From positions 682,001-746,000 of the forward strand of contig OZ277031.1 in NCBI GenBank assembly GCA_965613685.1: a DNA stretch of 64,000 nucleotides, read 5' to 3'. How positions within the stretch are numbered: the stretch's first letter is position 1; every line of letters begins with the position of its first letter. This stretch comes from Methylotenera oryzisoli_B (lineage in GTDB: Bacteria; Pseudomonadota; Gammaproteobacteria; Burkholderiales; Methylophilaceae). Made by a program: the position numbers and the translations under genes. The notes beneath the pieces are model-generated. The model saw only the letters and a program-made list of their open reading frames with translations, had not been told where the DNA came from and did no database searches. Below, piece after piece: positions 16,225-25,936 of this stretch.

Positions 16225-17877
16225 TTATTTGTGTGACTTGGTGTAATTAATTAAGCCATTGGTGGAGCTGTCAAAGCTTGTGACAACCCCATCACTGGTT
16301 AATAAGGGTAGGATTTCTTGGGCAATTTGCTTGCCGTATTCCACGCCCCATTGGTCGTAGCTATTGATGTCCCAAATCATGCCTTGGACGAATATTTTAT
16401 GCTCGTACAAGGCGATCAGTTTGCCTAGCGTATTGGGCGTGAGTTTATCGAACAAGATGGAAGTACTTGGGCGATTGCCTTCAAACACCTTATGCGGCAA
16501 TAGGTTTTCTAATTCCGCACCAGTCAAGCCTTGTTCTTGCAATTCCAAGCGGGCTTCATCCGGGGTCTTGCCCAGCATTAAGGCCTGGGTTTGGGCAAGG
16601 AAGTTTGCCAGTAAAATTTTGTGGTGGGCGTAACCGTGTTTGCCTATGGCGTAGTGGCTGTGCACTGGCATTAAAAAATCGCAGGGCACGACTTGTGTGC
16701 CTTGGTGTATCAATTGATAAAAGGCGTGCTGGCCATTGGTGCCGGCTTCGCCCCAAATTACTGGGCCGGTTTTGTATTGTATGCGCTTGCCATCGCGGCA
16801 AATGAATTTACCGTTGCTTTCCATATCGGCTTGCTGCAAGTAAGCGGGAAAGCGTGACATGCCTTGATCGTAAGGCAAGATCGCGTAGGTAGCCACGTCA
16901 AAGAAGTTGTTGTACCAAATTCCTATCAGCGCCATGATCACCGGCATATTTTCTTCTAATGGCGCGGTTTGAAAATGCTGATCCATTTCATGCGCACCGC
17001 TAAGCAAGGCTTCGAAGTGATCCATGCCTACGTAGAGAGCGATGGACAAGCCTATGGCTGACCACAAGGAATAACGACCACCCACCCAATCCCAAAAGGC
17101 AAACATATTCGCCTGATCGATACCAAAATCGGTGACCGCCTTGGCGTTAGTGGAAAGGGCGACGAAGTGTTTGGCCACGTGGGCATTATCCTGCGCCTTG
17201 TTTAAAAACCAGGTGCGCGCTGAAATGGCGTTCGTCATGGTTTCTTGGGTGGTAAATGTTTTAGACGCCACGATAAACAAGGTGGTTTCAGGCTGGCATT
17301 TTTCTAAAGCGCGCATCAAGTGGGCGCCGTCGATATTTGAAACAAAATGCACCGCTAAATCTGCACTGGCGTAAGGTTTTAATGCATCGCAGACCATCAC
17401 TGGGCCAAGATCTGAGCCACCTATCCCTATGTTAACTACATCGGTGATGCGTTTGCCGGTGTAACCTAACCATGCACCTGAACGGACTTTTTCTGAAAAA
17501 TCGCGCATTTGCGCTAACACCGCATTGACCTCAGGCATAACGTCCACGCCATCGACCAACACCGGGCGATTGCTACGGTTGCGTAAAGCCGTGTGCAACA
17601 CAGCTCGATTTTCCGTGATATTGATTTTCTCGCCGGCGAACATGCGGTCACGCCAATTTTCTAGTTGCGCTTCTTTGGCTAATTGCAAGAGTAAAGGCAG
17701 CGTCTCATCGTTGATGCGGTGTTTGGAGAAGTCAAACAACATATCATCAAGCTGAAAGCTGAATTTATCGAAGCGGTTGGTATCTTGGGTAAATAAATCG
17801 CGCATATTGCTTGCCGCGATTGTTTTTTGATGACGGCATAGCGCTTGCCATACCGGTAAAGTTGTTAGTGCAGCCAT
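16225..17877 (-). CDS. pgi: Glucose-6-phosphate isomerase
   Basis: Interconverts glucose-6-phosphate and fructose-6-phosphate, and so links the Calvin cycle/gluconeogenesis to glycogen synthesis. The sugar-phosphate loop NIGIGGSDLGPVMV, the motif GGRYSLWSAIG, the catalytic Glu and His region (GTNGQHAFYQLIHQGTQ) and the C-terminal Lys in SSTNGLINYTK are all present. The 550 residues match the bacterial family. It lies 26 bases downstream of glgB on the same strand, so the two are probably cotranscribed. Confidence 0.97.
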   Translation of the reverse strand: MAALTTLPVWQALCRHQKTIAASNMRDLFTQDTNRFDKFSFQLDDMLFDFSKHRINDETLPLLLQLAKEAQLENWRDRMFAGEKINITENRAVLHTALRNRSNRPVLVDGVDVMPEVNAVLAQMRDFSEKVRSGAWLGYTGKRITDVVNIGIGGSDLGPVMVCDALKPYASADLAVHFVSNIDGAHLMRALEKCQPETTLFIVASKTFTTQETMTNAISARTWFLNKAQDNAHVAKHFVALSTNAKAVTDFGIDQANMFAFWDWVGGRYSLWSAIGLSIALYVGMDHFEALLSGAHEMDQHFQTAPLEENMPVIMALIGIWYNNFFDVATYAILPYDQGMSRFPAYLQQADMESNGKFICRDGKRIQYKTGPVIWGEAGTNGQHAFYQLIHQGTQVVPCDFLMPVHSHYAIGKHGYAHHKILLANFLAQTQALMLGKTPDEARLELQEQGLTGAELENLLPHKVFEGNRPSTSILFDKLTPNTLGKLIALYEHKIFVQGMIWDINSYDQWGVEYGKQIAQEILPLLTSDGVVTSFDSSTNGLINYTKSHK

Positions 17878-17903
17878 TTATTGAGTCGTGCTTTAATTTA
17901 AAG

Positions 17904-20186
17904 TTAATTTAACTGTAAAACGATACCTGCCAATGGCGGTAAAGTTATGAGCAGTGATTGATTGTGTTGCATCCATGCCACGTTTTCCGTGTGTAAGCCT
18001 AGTCCGTTACCTTGATTGCTGCCGCCATAGCAAGCCGCATCGCTGTTAAAGATTTCTTGGTAACTGCCTGCTTGTGGCACGCCTATCCGGTAGCTGTTGC
18101 GTAATACCGGTGTGAAATTAAGCGCTATTATAACAAAACTATTGTCCAAACCGCGCCGTAGGTAGCTAACAATTGATTGATCGCTATCGTGGCAATCTAT
18201 CCAAGCAAAGCCTTGCGATTCAAAATCCAGGGCATGCAATGCATGCTGTTGTTTATACAGTTTATTTAAATCGCCGCTGACTTGTTTGATGCCACGGTGC
18301 CATTGATGGCCTTGGTAATCGTCACCCAGTAAATGCCAATCCAAGCTGCTGTTGACGTTCCACTCCCGTCCTTGACCGAATTCATTGCCCATGAAGTTGA
18401 GTTTTTTACCCGGTGTGGTCATTTGGTAGGTCATCAACAGGCGCAAGTTGGCAAATTTTTGCCAAGCATCGCCAGGCATTTTATCCAATAAAGAATGCTT
18501 GCCATGCACCACTTCGTCGTGCGAGAAGGGCAAGACAAAATTTTCCGAGTAGGCGTAGAGTTGACCGAAAGTCAGCATGTCGTGGTAGTAACGCCTATGC
18601 ACGGGGTCGTGCTCAATGTAGGCGAGCGTGTCGTTCATCCAGCCCATGTTCCACTTCATGCTAAAGCCCAGACCGCCTAAATAGACTGGCCGCGATACAC
18701 CAGGCCATGCGGTGGATTCCTCGGCTATGGTTAAGACGCCAGGAAACTCTTCACCGACCATCACATTAAATTGCTTGAAGAAATCGATAACGTCTAGGTT
18801 TTCGCGACCACCAAATTTGTTGGGTAACCATTCGCCGGCTTTGCGCGAGTAATCCAAATACAACATGGATGCCACCGCATCCACGCGAAAGCCGTCTAGG
18901 TGGAATTCCGTTAACCAATAATGCGCGTTAGCCATTAAGAAATTACGCACTTCATTGCGGCCGTAATTAAATATATAGGTACCCCAATCTTGGTGCTCGC
19001 CTAAGCGAGGGTCTTCGTGCTCGTATAAGGCGGTGCCATCAAAGCGTGCCAATGCCCAATCGTCTTTAGGGAAATGGCCGGGTACCCAATCCAATACCAC
19101 GCCGATGTTGGCTTGGTGGAATGCGTCAATCAAAAAGCGTAAATCGTCGGGTGAGCCAAACCGGTTGGTGGCACCGAAATAGCCGGTGGTTTGGTAGCCC
19201 CATGATTCGGTTAATGGGTGCTCAGACAGTGGCATCAATTCAACGTGGGTATAGCCCATTTCGGCCACGTAGGGCACTAGGGTGGCGGCCAATTCACGGT
19301 AGCTTAAAAACTGCCCTTGTGCATTGCGCTGCCAGGATCCTAAATGCACTTCGTAGCAATTAAATGGCGCGTGCAGCCAGTCATTTTTTTTGCGTGCAGC
19401 CAACCATGCCTCATCCTGCCATTGATGTTGGTTGAGGCTGATTTTAGCCGCCGTGCCTGGGCGCGCTTCAAATTCGAAACCATAGGGATCGGTTTTGACT
19501 AAAACGGCGCCACTGTGGCGGTTACGCAGTTCAAATTTATAGCTATCGTTGCTGCTAAGACCAGGAATGAAAATATCCCAAACGCCGCTGGAACCATGGG
19601 CGCGCATGGAATGCACGCGGCCATCCCAATTATTAAAGCTACCGGTTACGCTGGCGCGTTCAGCATTTGGTGCCCACACGGCAAAGCGCACGCCGCTGAC
19701 GTTTTCTTGGGTTTGCCACTGCGCGCCCAAGGTTTTGTAGGCTTGCAGCAAGCGGCCTTCGCCAAATAAATACAGTTCATCTTGAGTAAGGCTGCTGCCA
19801 AAGGTGTAGGGGTCATGGGTTTCATAAGTTTCATCACCGACACTGATTTTAAGTAAGCAGGGTAGGCTTAAGGCGGTTTCGCTGCTCACTTCAAACAAGC
19901 CGTCGGCGTGGATTTTTTCTAGCGCTAGCCATAGCTTACCGTGTTTCACGCTGACGCTGCTAGCTTGAGGAAGGAAGGCTCGGTATACGTAGCCGCCATC
20001 GATTTGGTGCAAGCCTAAAAAGCTAAATGGATCATGGTGCTTGGCTTTTAAAATCATGCGCAAGCCATCTTGGACAAGCTTAGCGGCTGATTGCTGCGGC
20101 ATTTTAGGCTTAGCAATAGTTTTAGCTGCGGATTTAGCAGCCACTTTTGCGGGTTTTTTAACCGTGACGCCTGTCGTGTTTGCCAA
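17904..20186 (-). CDS. glgB: 1,4-alpha-glucan branching enzyme (GH13)
   Basis: Makes alpha-1,6 branches in glycogen. After an Ala/Lys-rich N-terminal tail come a CBM48-type N1 domain (DPFSFLGLH), a second CBM48 (VRFAVWAPNAERASVTGSFN) and the GH13 barrel. The barrel has the nucleophile Asp in GFRVDAVASMLY, Glu in TIAEESTAWPGVSRP and Asp in PFSHDEVVHGK. Acidic DWVPGHFPKD is also typical. An ATG at 20213 is possible. A TTG at 20186-20184 lies four bases after an AGGGAGAGG ribosome binding site and is preferred (760 residues). It is divergent from glgC and followed by pgi. Confidence 0.93.
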   Translation of the reverse strand: MANTTGVTVKKPAKVAAKSAAKTIAKPKMPQQSAAKLVQDGLRMILKAKHHDPFSFLGLHQIDGGYVYRAFLPQASSVSVKHGKLWLALEKIHADGLFEVSSETALSLPCLLKISVGDETYETHDPYTFGSSLTQDELYLFGEGRLLQAYKTLGAQWQTQENVSGVRFAVWAPNAERASVTGSFNNWDGRVHSMRAHGSSGVWDIFIPGLSSNDSYKFELRNRHSGAVLVKTDPYGFEFEARPGTAAKISLNQHQWQDEAWLAARKKNDWLHAPFNCYEVHLGSWQRNAQGQFLSYRELAATLVPYVAEMGYTHVELMPLSEHPLTESWGYQTTGYFGATNRFGSPDDLRFLIDAFHQANIGVVLDWVPGHFPKDDWALARFDGTALYEHEDPRLGEHQDWGTYIFNYGRNEVRNFLMANAHYWLTEFHLDGFRVDAVASMLYLDYSRKAGEWLPNKFGGRENLDVIDFFKQFNVMVGEEFPGVLTIAEESTAWPGVSRPVYLGGLGFSMKWNMGWMNDTLAYIEHDPVHRRYYHDMLTFGQLYAYSENFVLPFSHDEVVHGKHSLLDKMPGDAWQKFANLRLLMTYQMTTPGKKLNFMGNEFGQGREWNVNSSLDWHLLGDDYQGHQWHRGIKQVSGDLNKLYKQQHALHALDFESQGFAWIDCHDSDQSIVSYLRRGLDNSFVIIALNFTPVLRNSYRIGVPQAGSYQEIFNSDAACYGGSNQGNGLGLHTENVAWMQHNQSLLITLPPLAGIVLQLN

Positions 20187-20346
20187 GATGCCTCTCCCTA
20201 AATTCCATTGCAAAATGAATTGCGATTATTTGACTTTATTTGCTTGTTTAGCCGTGTTTTAACTAGATTGTAGTGCTTTATGCTGATTATAATGTAGAAC
20301 AGAATGCGTGGATGTTTAATTAAACCAGATAGCACAAGGGGTTTGG

Positions 20347-20360
20347 TTGATGTTCATCAA
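20347..20360. promoter_or_regulatory. Perfect FNR/Anr-type box before glgC
   Basis: TTGAT-GTTC-ATCAA exactly matches the FNR/Anr consensus TTGAT-N4-ATCAA. Its right edge is 16 bases before the glgC ATG, just upstream of the AGGAGGG ribosome binding site, and about 160 bases upstream of the divergent glgB start. At this place it would repress glgC, or activate glgB from about 40 bases beyond; both are inference. Confidence 0.6.
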
Positions 20361-20376
20361 ACTTCAGGAGGGTAGC

Positions 20377-21669
20377 ATGACGGATGCACAAAAAATGAGT
20401 CAACATTCAGACCGTTTTATTAGTACCTTAACCAAGCACACCGCAGCCATTATATTGGCTGGTGGGCGCGGTAGTCGCTTAAAAAACTTAACCGATTGGC
20501 GCGCTAAGCCAGCGGTGCAATTCGGTGGCAAATACCGCATTATCGACTTCCCTCTGTCTAATTGCATTAATTCCGGCATACGCCGCGTCAATGTGGCTAC
20601 GCAATACAAGGCACAAAGTTTAATCCAACACTTGCAGCGTGGCTGGGGATTCTTGCGCGGTGAGTTCGATGAGTACGTGAATATTATTCCAGCACAGCAA
20701 CGCATCTCGGAGGACTGGTATAAGGGTACGGCCGATGCGGTCTACCAAAATATGGATTTATTGCGCGAAGGCGGTGCCGACTACATCTTGATATTGGCCG
20801 GCGATCATATCTACAAGATGGATTACGGCAAAATGCTCGCCACTCATGTGAAAAACAACGCCGACATGACGGTCGCCTGCATTAATGTGCCCTTGGAAGA
20901 CGCCAAGGGTTTCGGCGTATTGGCGGTAGATGATACGGATAGGGTGGTGGAGTTTGCTGAAAAGCCGGCCTCGCCTAAACACATGCCGGGCGACCCAACT
21001 AAAGCGTTTGCCAGCATGGGCATTTATATATTTAACGCCAAGTTTTTATACGAGCAATTGGTGCGTGATGCCGGCGACCCAAAATCCAGTCATGATTTTG
21101 GTGGCGACATCATTCCTTACATCATACAAAAATACAAAATCCAAGCGCACCGCTTTACTGATAGTTGCGTGGGTGCAAAGAATGGCAATTACTACTGGCG
21201 CGATGTGGGTACCATAGACGCTTATTGGGAAGCCAATATGGAATTAACCCGGGGCATCCCTGAGCTAAATTTATACGACAGAGATTGGCCGATCTGGACC
21301 TACCAAGAGCATTTGCCGCCGGCTAAATTTGTTTTTAATGACGAAGGGCGCGCCGGTTGTGCAACCGACTCTTTGGTTTCCGGTGGTTGTTTAATCAGTG
21401 GGTCCACGGTAGACAGTTCGGTGTTGTTTTCCGACGTGCGTGTACACAGTTATTGCATGATAGAAGGTGCGGTTATTTTGCCTAAGGTTACAGTGAATCG
21501 CCACGTGGTATTAAAAAATGCCGTGATAGACCGGGGTTGCGTGATTCCTGAGGGCATGCAGATAGGCGTGGATTTAGCCTTGGATGCAAAACGTTTTTAT
21601 GTGTCTGAAAAAGGCATCACCTTGGTGACGCCAGATATGTTGGGGCAGGATTTATATAGAGTTGTTTGA
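20377..21669 (+). CDS. glgC: Glucose-1-phosphate adenylyltransferase
   Basis: Forms ADP-glucose from glucose-1-phosphate and ATP, the committed and normally allosterically controlled step of glycogen synthesis. It has the nucleotide-binding AAIILAGGRGSRLKNLTDWR, the substrate motif GKYRIIDFPLSNCINSGIRR, FLRGEFDEYV, GTADAVYQN, and a C-terminal left-handed beta-helix (VSGGCLISGSTVDSSVLFSD). The ATG at 20377 is preceded by AGGAGGG (20366-20372). The frame can be opened earlier at 20347, but that codon lies inside the FNR-type box. Length is 430 residues. The GH57, malQ and glucokinase genes follow on the same strand. Confidence 0.96.
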   Translation: MTDAQKMSQHSDRFISTLTKHTAAIILAGGRGSRLKNLTDWRAKPAVQFGGKYRIIDFPLSNCINSGIRRVNVATQYKAQSLIQHLQRGWGFLRGEFDEYVNIIPAQQRISEDWYKGTADAVYQNMDLLREGGADYILILAGDHIYKMDYGKMLATHVKNNADMTVACINVPLEDAKGFGVLAVDDTDRVVEFAEKPASPKHMPGDPTKAFASMGIYIFNAKFLYEQLVRDAGDPKSSHDFGGDIIPYIIQKYKIQAHRFTDSCVGAKNGNYYWRDVGTIDAYWEANMELTRGIPELNLYDRDWPIWTYQEHLPPAKFVFNDEGRAGCATDSLVSGGCLISGSTVDSSVLFSDVRVHSYCMIEGAVILPKVTVNRHVVLKNAVIDRGCVIPEGMQIGVDLALDAKRFYVSEKGITLVTPDMLGQDLYRVV

Positions 21670-21725
21670 TAGATAAATCAAGTGCTTATAAAGTATTTTT
21701 AATGTTTAATGAAAGTTGTGTTTAA

Positions 21726-23465
21726 TTGAAGTCAACCCGCCCTAAGCTGTACCTCAACCTATATTGGCACATGCATCAACCGGATTACCGCGACACCGTT
21801 AGCAATGAATACGCATTGCCTTGGACTTATCTGCATGCCATAAAAGATTACAGTGACATGGCTTATCACCTAGAAGCCAATCCGAAAGCGCGGGCCAGCT
21901 TTAATTTTGTGCCCATCTTGCTCGAGCAGTTGCAAGATTACACGGAGCAATTTAGCACCAATAACCTGCGTGATCCGCTGTTGGCTTTGCTGGTGCATGA
22001 GGATTTATCTGGCTTGAATGAGGCGGAATGCCAATTGGTGGTTGAGAGCTGTTTCAAAAGCCACCATGAAAAAATGCTCAGCCCCTTTCCGCACTACCAG
22101 CGTTTATTAAGCGTATACCAACAAGTGGAGCAGGCCGGTTGCCAGGATCAATTTCGCTATTTGTCCGGCCAATACAAAGCCGATTTGTTGGTTTGGTATC
22201 ACTTAGCCTGGTGCGGTGAAAGCTTACGTAGGAACAATAAAGTCGTACAAGACTTAATGGCCAAAGGCGTGCTGTTTAGCCTGAGCGATAGGCAGCAACT
22301 TTTTGCTGTCATTGCCGACACCATAGTCGGACTTATCCCTCGCTACAAAGCCTTGCTGCAGCGCAAGCAAATTGAGATTTCCAGTACACCTTATTACCAC
22401 CCAATTTTGCCCTTGTTGTTGGATTTTAAAACCACATTGGACGCCATGCCATACGCACCTTTGCCCAAATACAGCAAGTATGCTGGTGGTCAAAGTCGTG
22501 CTGTTGCCCATGTAACGGCAGCCAAGGTTTATCACGAAACTATTTTTAAGGAACCGCCGCGCGGTATGTGGCCAGCTGAAGGCGGTGTGTCTGAAGCCGC
22601 TTTATCATTGATGGCGGAACAAGGCGTGGCATGGGCGGCCACCGGTCAATCGGTGTTGGTCAACAGTTTATTAAAATCGCAGTTAAGCGTGGATGACAAA
22701 AACGATTACCTCTACCAACCCTATCGCATCAGCAATGGCAAGCAGAGCTTGCTGTGCTTTTTTAGGGATGACAACCTGTCCGATAAGATAGGCTTTGAAT
22801 ACGCAAAAATGCACACGCCGGATGCCGTGCAAGATTTCATTACCAGCTTAGAGCGCATTCATCAAGCGGAAAGTAGCGATCCCACCCAAGCTAAGGTAGT
22901 CAGCGTGATTTTAGACGGTGAAAACGCATGGGAATATTACCCTTACAACGGCTACTATTTCTTAACGGAGTTATACGAAGCCTTGAGTGCCCACCCCGAT
23001 ATTGAAATGACTACCTTCAGTGATATCGTTAGCATGGTTGATTGCCAGGCTAGCACAACAGACCATATCGCTGCACCAGCTCTGCCGCACATAGCCGCAG
23101 GCAGTTGGGTATACGGTACGTTTAGTACATGGATAGGCGGTAAAGATAAAAACTTGGCTTGGAATTTGTTGTGCGAAGCCAAGAAAACATACGACAGCGT
23201 GCTAGCGGCGAACAAGCTTAACGCTAAGCAAATAGCCGCCTGTGAACGGCAATTGTCTGTATGCGAAGGGTCGGATTGGTTTTGGTGGTTTGGCGATTAC
23301 AACTCGTCCGACAGTGTCGCCAGTTTTGATCAGCTTTATCGCCGCAATTTGATGAATTTATACGCCTTATTGCAGCAACCCGTTCCTAAAGTCTTGCATA
23401 CCAGCATCAGTAGCGGTGGTGGCCATGCGGACAATGCCGGCACCATGCGCAGAGGTCAAGCCTAA
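21726..23465 (+). CDS. Glycoside hydrolase family 57 protein
   Basis: A 579-residue GH57 protein, a family that includes alpha-amylases, 4-alpha-glucanotransferases and branching enzymes. It begins LYLNLYWHMHQPDYRD, the GH57 His/Gln motif. The likely nucleophile Glu is in RGMWPAEGGVSEAAL, and the general acid Asp in VVSVILDGENAWEYYP; DWFWWFGDYNSSDS follows. The start is a TTG at 21726 with no strong ribosome binding site. It lies between glgC and malQ, so action on glycogen or maltodextrin is the likely role; activity cannot be assigned within the family. Confidence 0.88.
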   Translation: MKSTRPKLYLNLYWHMHQPDYRDTVSNEYALPWTYLHAIKDYSDMAYHLEANPKARASFNFVPILLEQLQDYTEQFSTNNLRDPLLALLVHEDLSGLNEAECQLVVESCFKSHHEKMLSPFPHYQRLLSVYQQVEQAGCQDQFRYLSGQYKADLLVWYHLAWCGESLRRNNKVVQDLMAKGVLFSLSDRQQLFAVIADTIVGLIPRYKALLQRKQIEISSTPYYHPILPLLLDFKTTLDAMPYAPLPKYSKYAGGQSRAVAHVTAAKVYHETIFKEPPRGMWPAEGGVSEAALSLMAEQGVAWAATGQSVLVNSLLKSQLSVDDKNDYLYQPYRISNGKQSLLCFFRDDNLSDKIGFEYAKMHTPDAVQDFITSLERIHQAESSDPTQAKVVSVILDGENAWEYYPYNGYYFLTELYEALSAHPDIEMTTFSDIVSMVDCQASTTDHIAAPALPHIAAGSWVYGTFSTWIGGKDKNLAWNLLCEAKKTYDSVLAANKLNAKQIAACERQLSVCEGSDWFWWFGDYNSSDSVASFDQLYRRNLMNLYALLQQPVPKVLHTSISSGGGHADNAGTMRRGQA

Positions 23466-23499
23466 TCGCCTGCGGCATAGCGATTGGGTATAGACATTC

Positions 23500-24987
23500 A
23501 TGGCAGACACACACTACAGCGCCCCGTTAAATAAACGCCGTGCAGGGGTGTTGCTGCACATCAGTTCCTTACCTGGCCCCAACTCGGTAGGTAATTTGGG
23601 TGAGGACGCTTACCGATTTGTTGATTTCTTGCAGGCGGTCGGTGCCAGCGTTTGGCAAACCTTGCCTATCAATATGCCGCATGCCGATAATTCACCCTAT
23701 CAGTGCCTGTCTGCCTTTGCGGGCAATACCGACTTTATAGACCTATCGGCGCTGGTGACCGATCAATTGTTAGGCGCAAGCGATCTTCAAGGGCGCTTAA
23801 GCAGACCGGCCTTATTGTCTAAAGCCTATCAGGCTTACGCCCGCATTAATCACGCTAGCATGCAGCAAGCTTACGCCGAGTTTTGCCAACAACAAGCGTA
23901 TTGGTTAGCGGATTTTTCGCTATTTTTAGCCCTACGGCAGCATTTTAAACAGCAGGCTTGGCATCAGTGGCCAGCCCCTTATAAAAACCGCGATGCGGCC
24001 ACTTTAAAGCAGGCGCGCCTGGATTTGGCTAAAGAAATAGCCGAGATTGAATTTTCCCAGTACTTGTTCTTTAGCCAGTGGCAAAAGCTTAAAGGCTATG
24101 CCACATCAAAAAACGTGTGTTTGTTTGGTGACATCCCGATTTTTGTGGCATTCGATAGTGCAGACGTTTGGGCTAAAGCGCATTTGTTTAAATTGGATGC
24201 CAATAAAAACATGGCTGTGGTAGCCGGTGTGCCACCGGATTATTTTTCGGCTACCGGCCAGCGTTGGGGTAACCCGCATTACGATTGGCAGGCCATGGCC
24301 AGTGACCACTATGCTTGGTGGATAGCGCGCATGGCAACGCAACATGCCTTATTCGATGTGGTGCGCATAGACCATTTTAGAGGCTTGCAAGCAGCATGGG
24401 AGATCCCGGTGGATGCGGCCACGGCCATTAATGGCCATTGGGAATTAGCACCAGGTGTGGCTTTGCTTACGGCTATCAAGCAAGCCTTGCCGACTATTTG
24501 TTTGGTCGCTGAGGATTTAGGCATCATCACCGATGAAGTGAACCATTTACGCTTGCACTTTCAATTGCCTGGCATGAAAATTTTACATTTCGCCTTTGGC
24601 GGCGACAGCGACAACCCCTATTTGCCGGAAAATATAGAAGAAAACAGCGTGGCCTACACCGGCACGCACGACAACGACACCAGTCTTGGTTGGTATCAGG
24701 CATTGGATGAAGCGCAACTGCAGCATCTGCATGCGCACTTAGTGGCACATTTAGGCGAGGCACATGAGCGCAACATGCCCATGGATTTAATTCGCATCGC
24801 CATGCACTGTATGGCCATATTGGCCGTGGTGCCCATGCAAGATGTGCTTGAATTAGATGGCCAGCACAGGATGAACACGCCAGGTACGGCCAGCGGCAAT
24901 TGGCATTGGCGTTTTAATTGGGCGCAGCTTACGGATGGTATGCGGGCCCAATTTGCCCATGTCGTTAACGAAAGTGGGCGGGCTTAA
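23500..24987 (+). CDS. malQ: 4-alpha-glucanotransferase (amylomaltase, GH77)
   Basis: Transfers alpha-1,4-glucan segments between maltodextrins, releasing glucose. The GH77 motifs are present: RRAGVLLHISSLPGP, DSPYQC-like DNSPYQCLSAFAGN, the nucleophile Asp in FDVVRIDHFRGL, Glu in CLVAEDLGIIT and Asp in YTGTHDNDTSLGWY. Length is 495 residues. It starts 34 bases after the GH57 gene and is followed five bases later by a glucokinase gene. This suits a pathway from glucan trimming to glucose-6-phosphate. Confidence 0.95.
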   Translation: MADTHYSAPLNKRRAGVLLHISSLPGPNSVGNLGEDAYRFVDFLQAVGASVWQTLPINMPHADNSPYQCLSAFAGNTDFIDLSALVTDQLLGASDLQGRLSRPALLSKAYQAYARINHASMQQAYAEFCQQQAYWLADFSLFLALRQHFKQQAWHQWPAPYKNRDAATLKQARLDLAKEIAEIEFSQYLFFSQWQKLKGYATSKNVCLFGDIPIFVAFDSADVWAKAHLFKLDANKNMAVVAGVPPDYFSATGQRWGNPHYDWQAMASDHYAWWIARMATQHALFDVVRIDHFRGLQAAWEIPVDAATAINGHWELAPGVALLTAIKQALPTICLVAEDLGIITDEVNHLRLHFQLPGMKILHFAFGGDSDNPYLPENIEENSVAYTGTHDNDTSLGWYQALDEAQLQHLHAHLVAHLGEAHERNMPMDLIRIAMHCMAILAVVPMQDVLELDGQHRMNTPGTASGNWHWRFNWAQLTDGMRAQFAHVVNESGRA

Positions 24988-24991
24988 AACC

Positions 24992-25936
24992 ATGTCGATG
25001 TGGATAGGCATGGACATAGGTGGCACCAACTTGCGATTAGGCGTGTTTGCCGGCGATGGCTCGCCCAAGTTGCTAGAAGAAATGCGTTTTCAGGCTGACT
25101 TCAGCAAACTTTGCATGGCGCACAAAGACGCGCCCGAGCAAGCATGGCAGCAAATAGTAAGCACGCTGGCGAATGCTATTGCCACAGTGCGCAAGCAATA
25201 TTCAGCAGTAGTGGGCGTGGGCATAGGCTTTCCTGGATTTATTGATCCAGATAGCCAAAAAATAGTGGCTTCGCCTAATTTGCCGGGTTTGCACCAATTG
25301 GACTTGAGTGACGATTTAAGCCGCTTAATTGCCTTGCCAGTGTGGACGCTAAACGATGCCTTGGCTGCAGCTTACGGCGAATATGCCATGCGCGCGCAAC
25401 AAATCAACAGCTTGATTTACCTGGGCCTAGGCACCGGGGTAGGCGGTGGCATGATACTGGATCAGCGAGCCGTGGCTGGGCAACATGGGGTGGCCATGGA
25501 AGTGGGGCACATCATTATTAAGCCGCAAGGCCGTTTGTGCGGTTGCGGTAACCGTGGCTGCATGGAGCAATACGCCTCGGCGAGTGGTGTTAGCCTAACG
25601 TTTTTTGAGTCCAGCGGCCGTCATGAGAGTGCGCAGACCATAGCGGAATTGGCGCAGGCAGGCAATGAAGCTGCTAAGCATGCTTATGCCATAGCGGGCA
25701 GCGGCTTGGGCCAAGCATTGGCGCAAGTGCTTAAAGTGGTAGACATCAGCCAAGTGGTGATAGGCGGGGGCATGCGAGCAGCCTGGCCATTGATGGCAGA
25801 CGCGTTCACTGAGCAATTGGATGAAGATTTGATACCGGTGCTACGTGGCCAAATTAGCCTACACTTGTCTGAATTGGGCGATCAAGCCGGCATGCTAGGG
25901 GCGGCCATGTTGGCCAAGACTTATAGCCAGGTTTAA
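24992..25936 (+). CDS. ROK family glucokinase
   Basis: A 314-residue sugar kinase of the ROK family. The ATP-binding motif is at the start (IGMDIGGTNLRLGVF), the phosphate-binding GLGTGVGGGMILD is in the middle, and the ROK zinc motif reads CGCGNRGCMEQYASA, preceded by VAMEVGHIII. Glucose phosphorylation is the likely activity because it sits next to malQ, which liberates glucose. Earlier in-frame starts lie inside malQ, so the ATG at 24992 is chosen. Its stop overlaps the convergent VF530-family gene by four bases. Confidence 0.88.
   Translation: MSMWIGMDIGGTNLRLGVFAGDGSPKLLEEMRFQADFSKLCMAHKDAPEQAWQQIVSTLANAIATVRKQYSAVVGVGIGFPGFIDPDSQKIVASPNLPGLHQLDLSDDLSRLIALPVWTLNDALAAAYGEYAMRAQQINSLIYLGLGTGVGGGMILDQRAVAGQHGVAMEVGHIIIKPQGRLCGCGNRGCMEQYASASGVSLTFFESSGRHESAQTIAELAQAGNEAAKHAYAIAGSGLGQALAQVLKVVDISQVVIGGGMRAAWPLMADAFTEQLDEDLIPVLRGQISLHLSELGDQAGMLGAAMLAKTYSQV

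Noticed and set aside
21668..21690. A third FNR-like site (TTGAT...ATCAA) after glgC
   Set aside because: The half-sites are separated by six bases rather than four, so it does not fit the FNR consensus.
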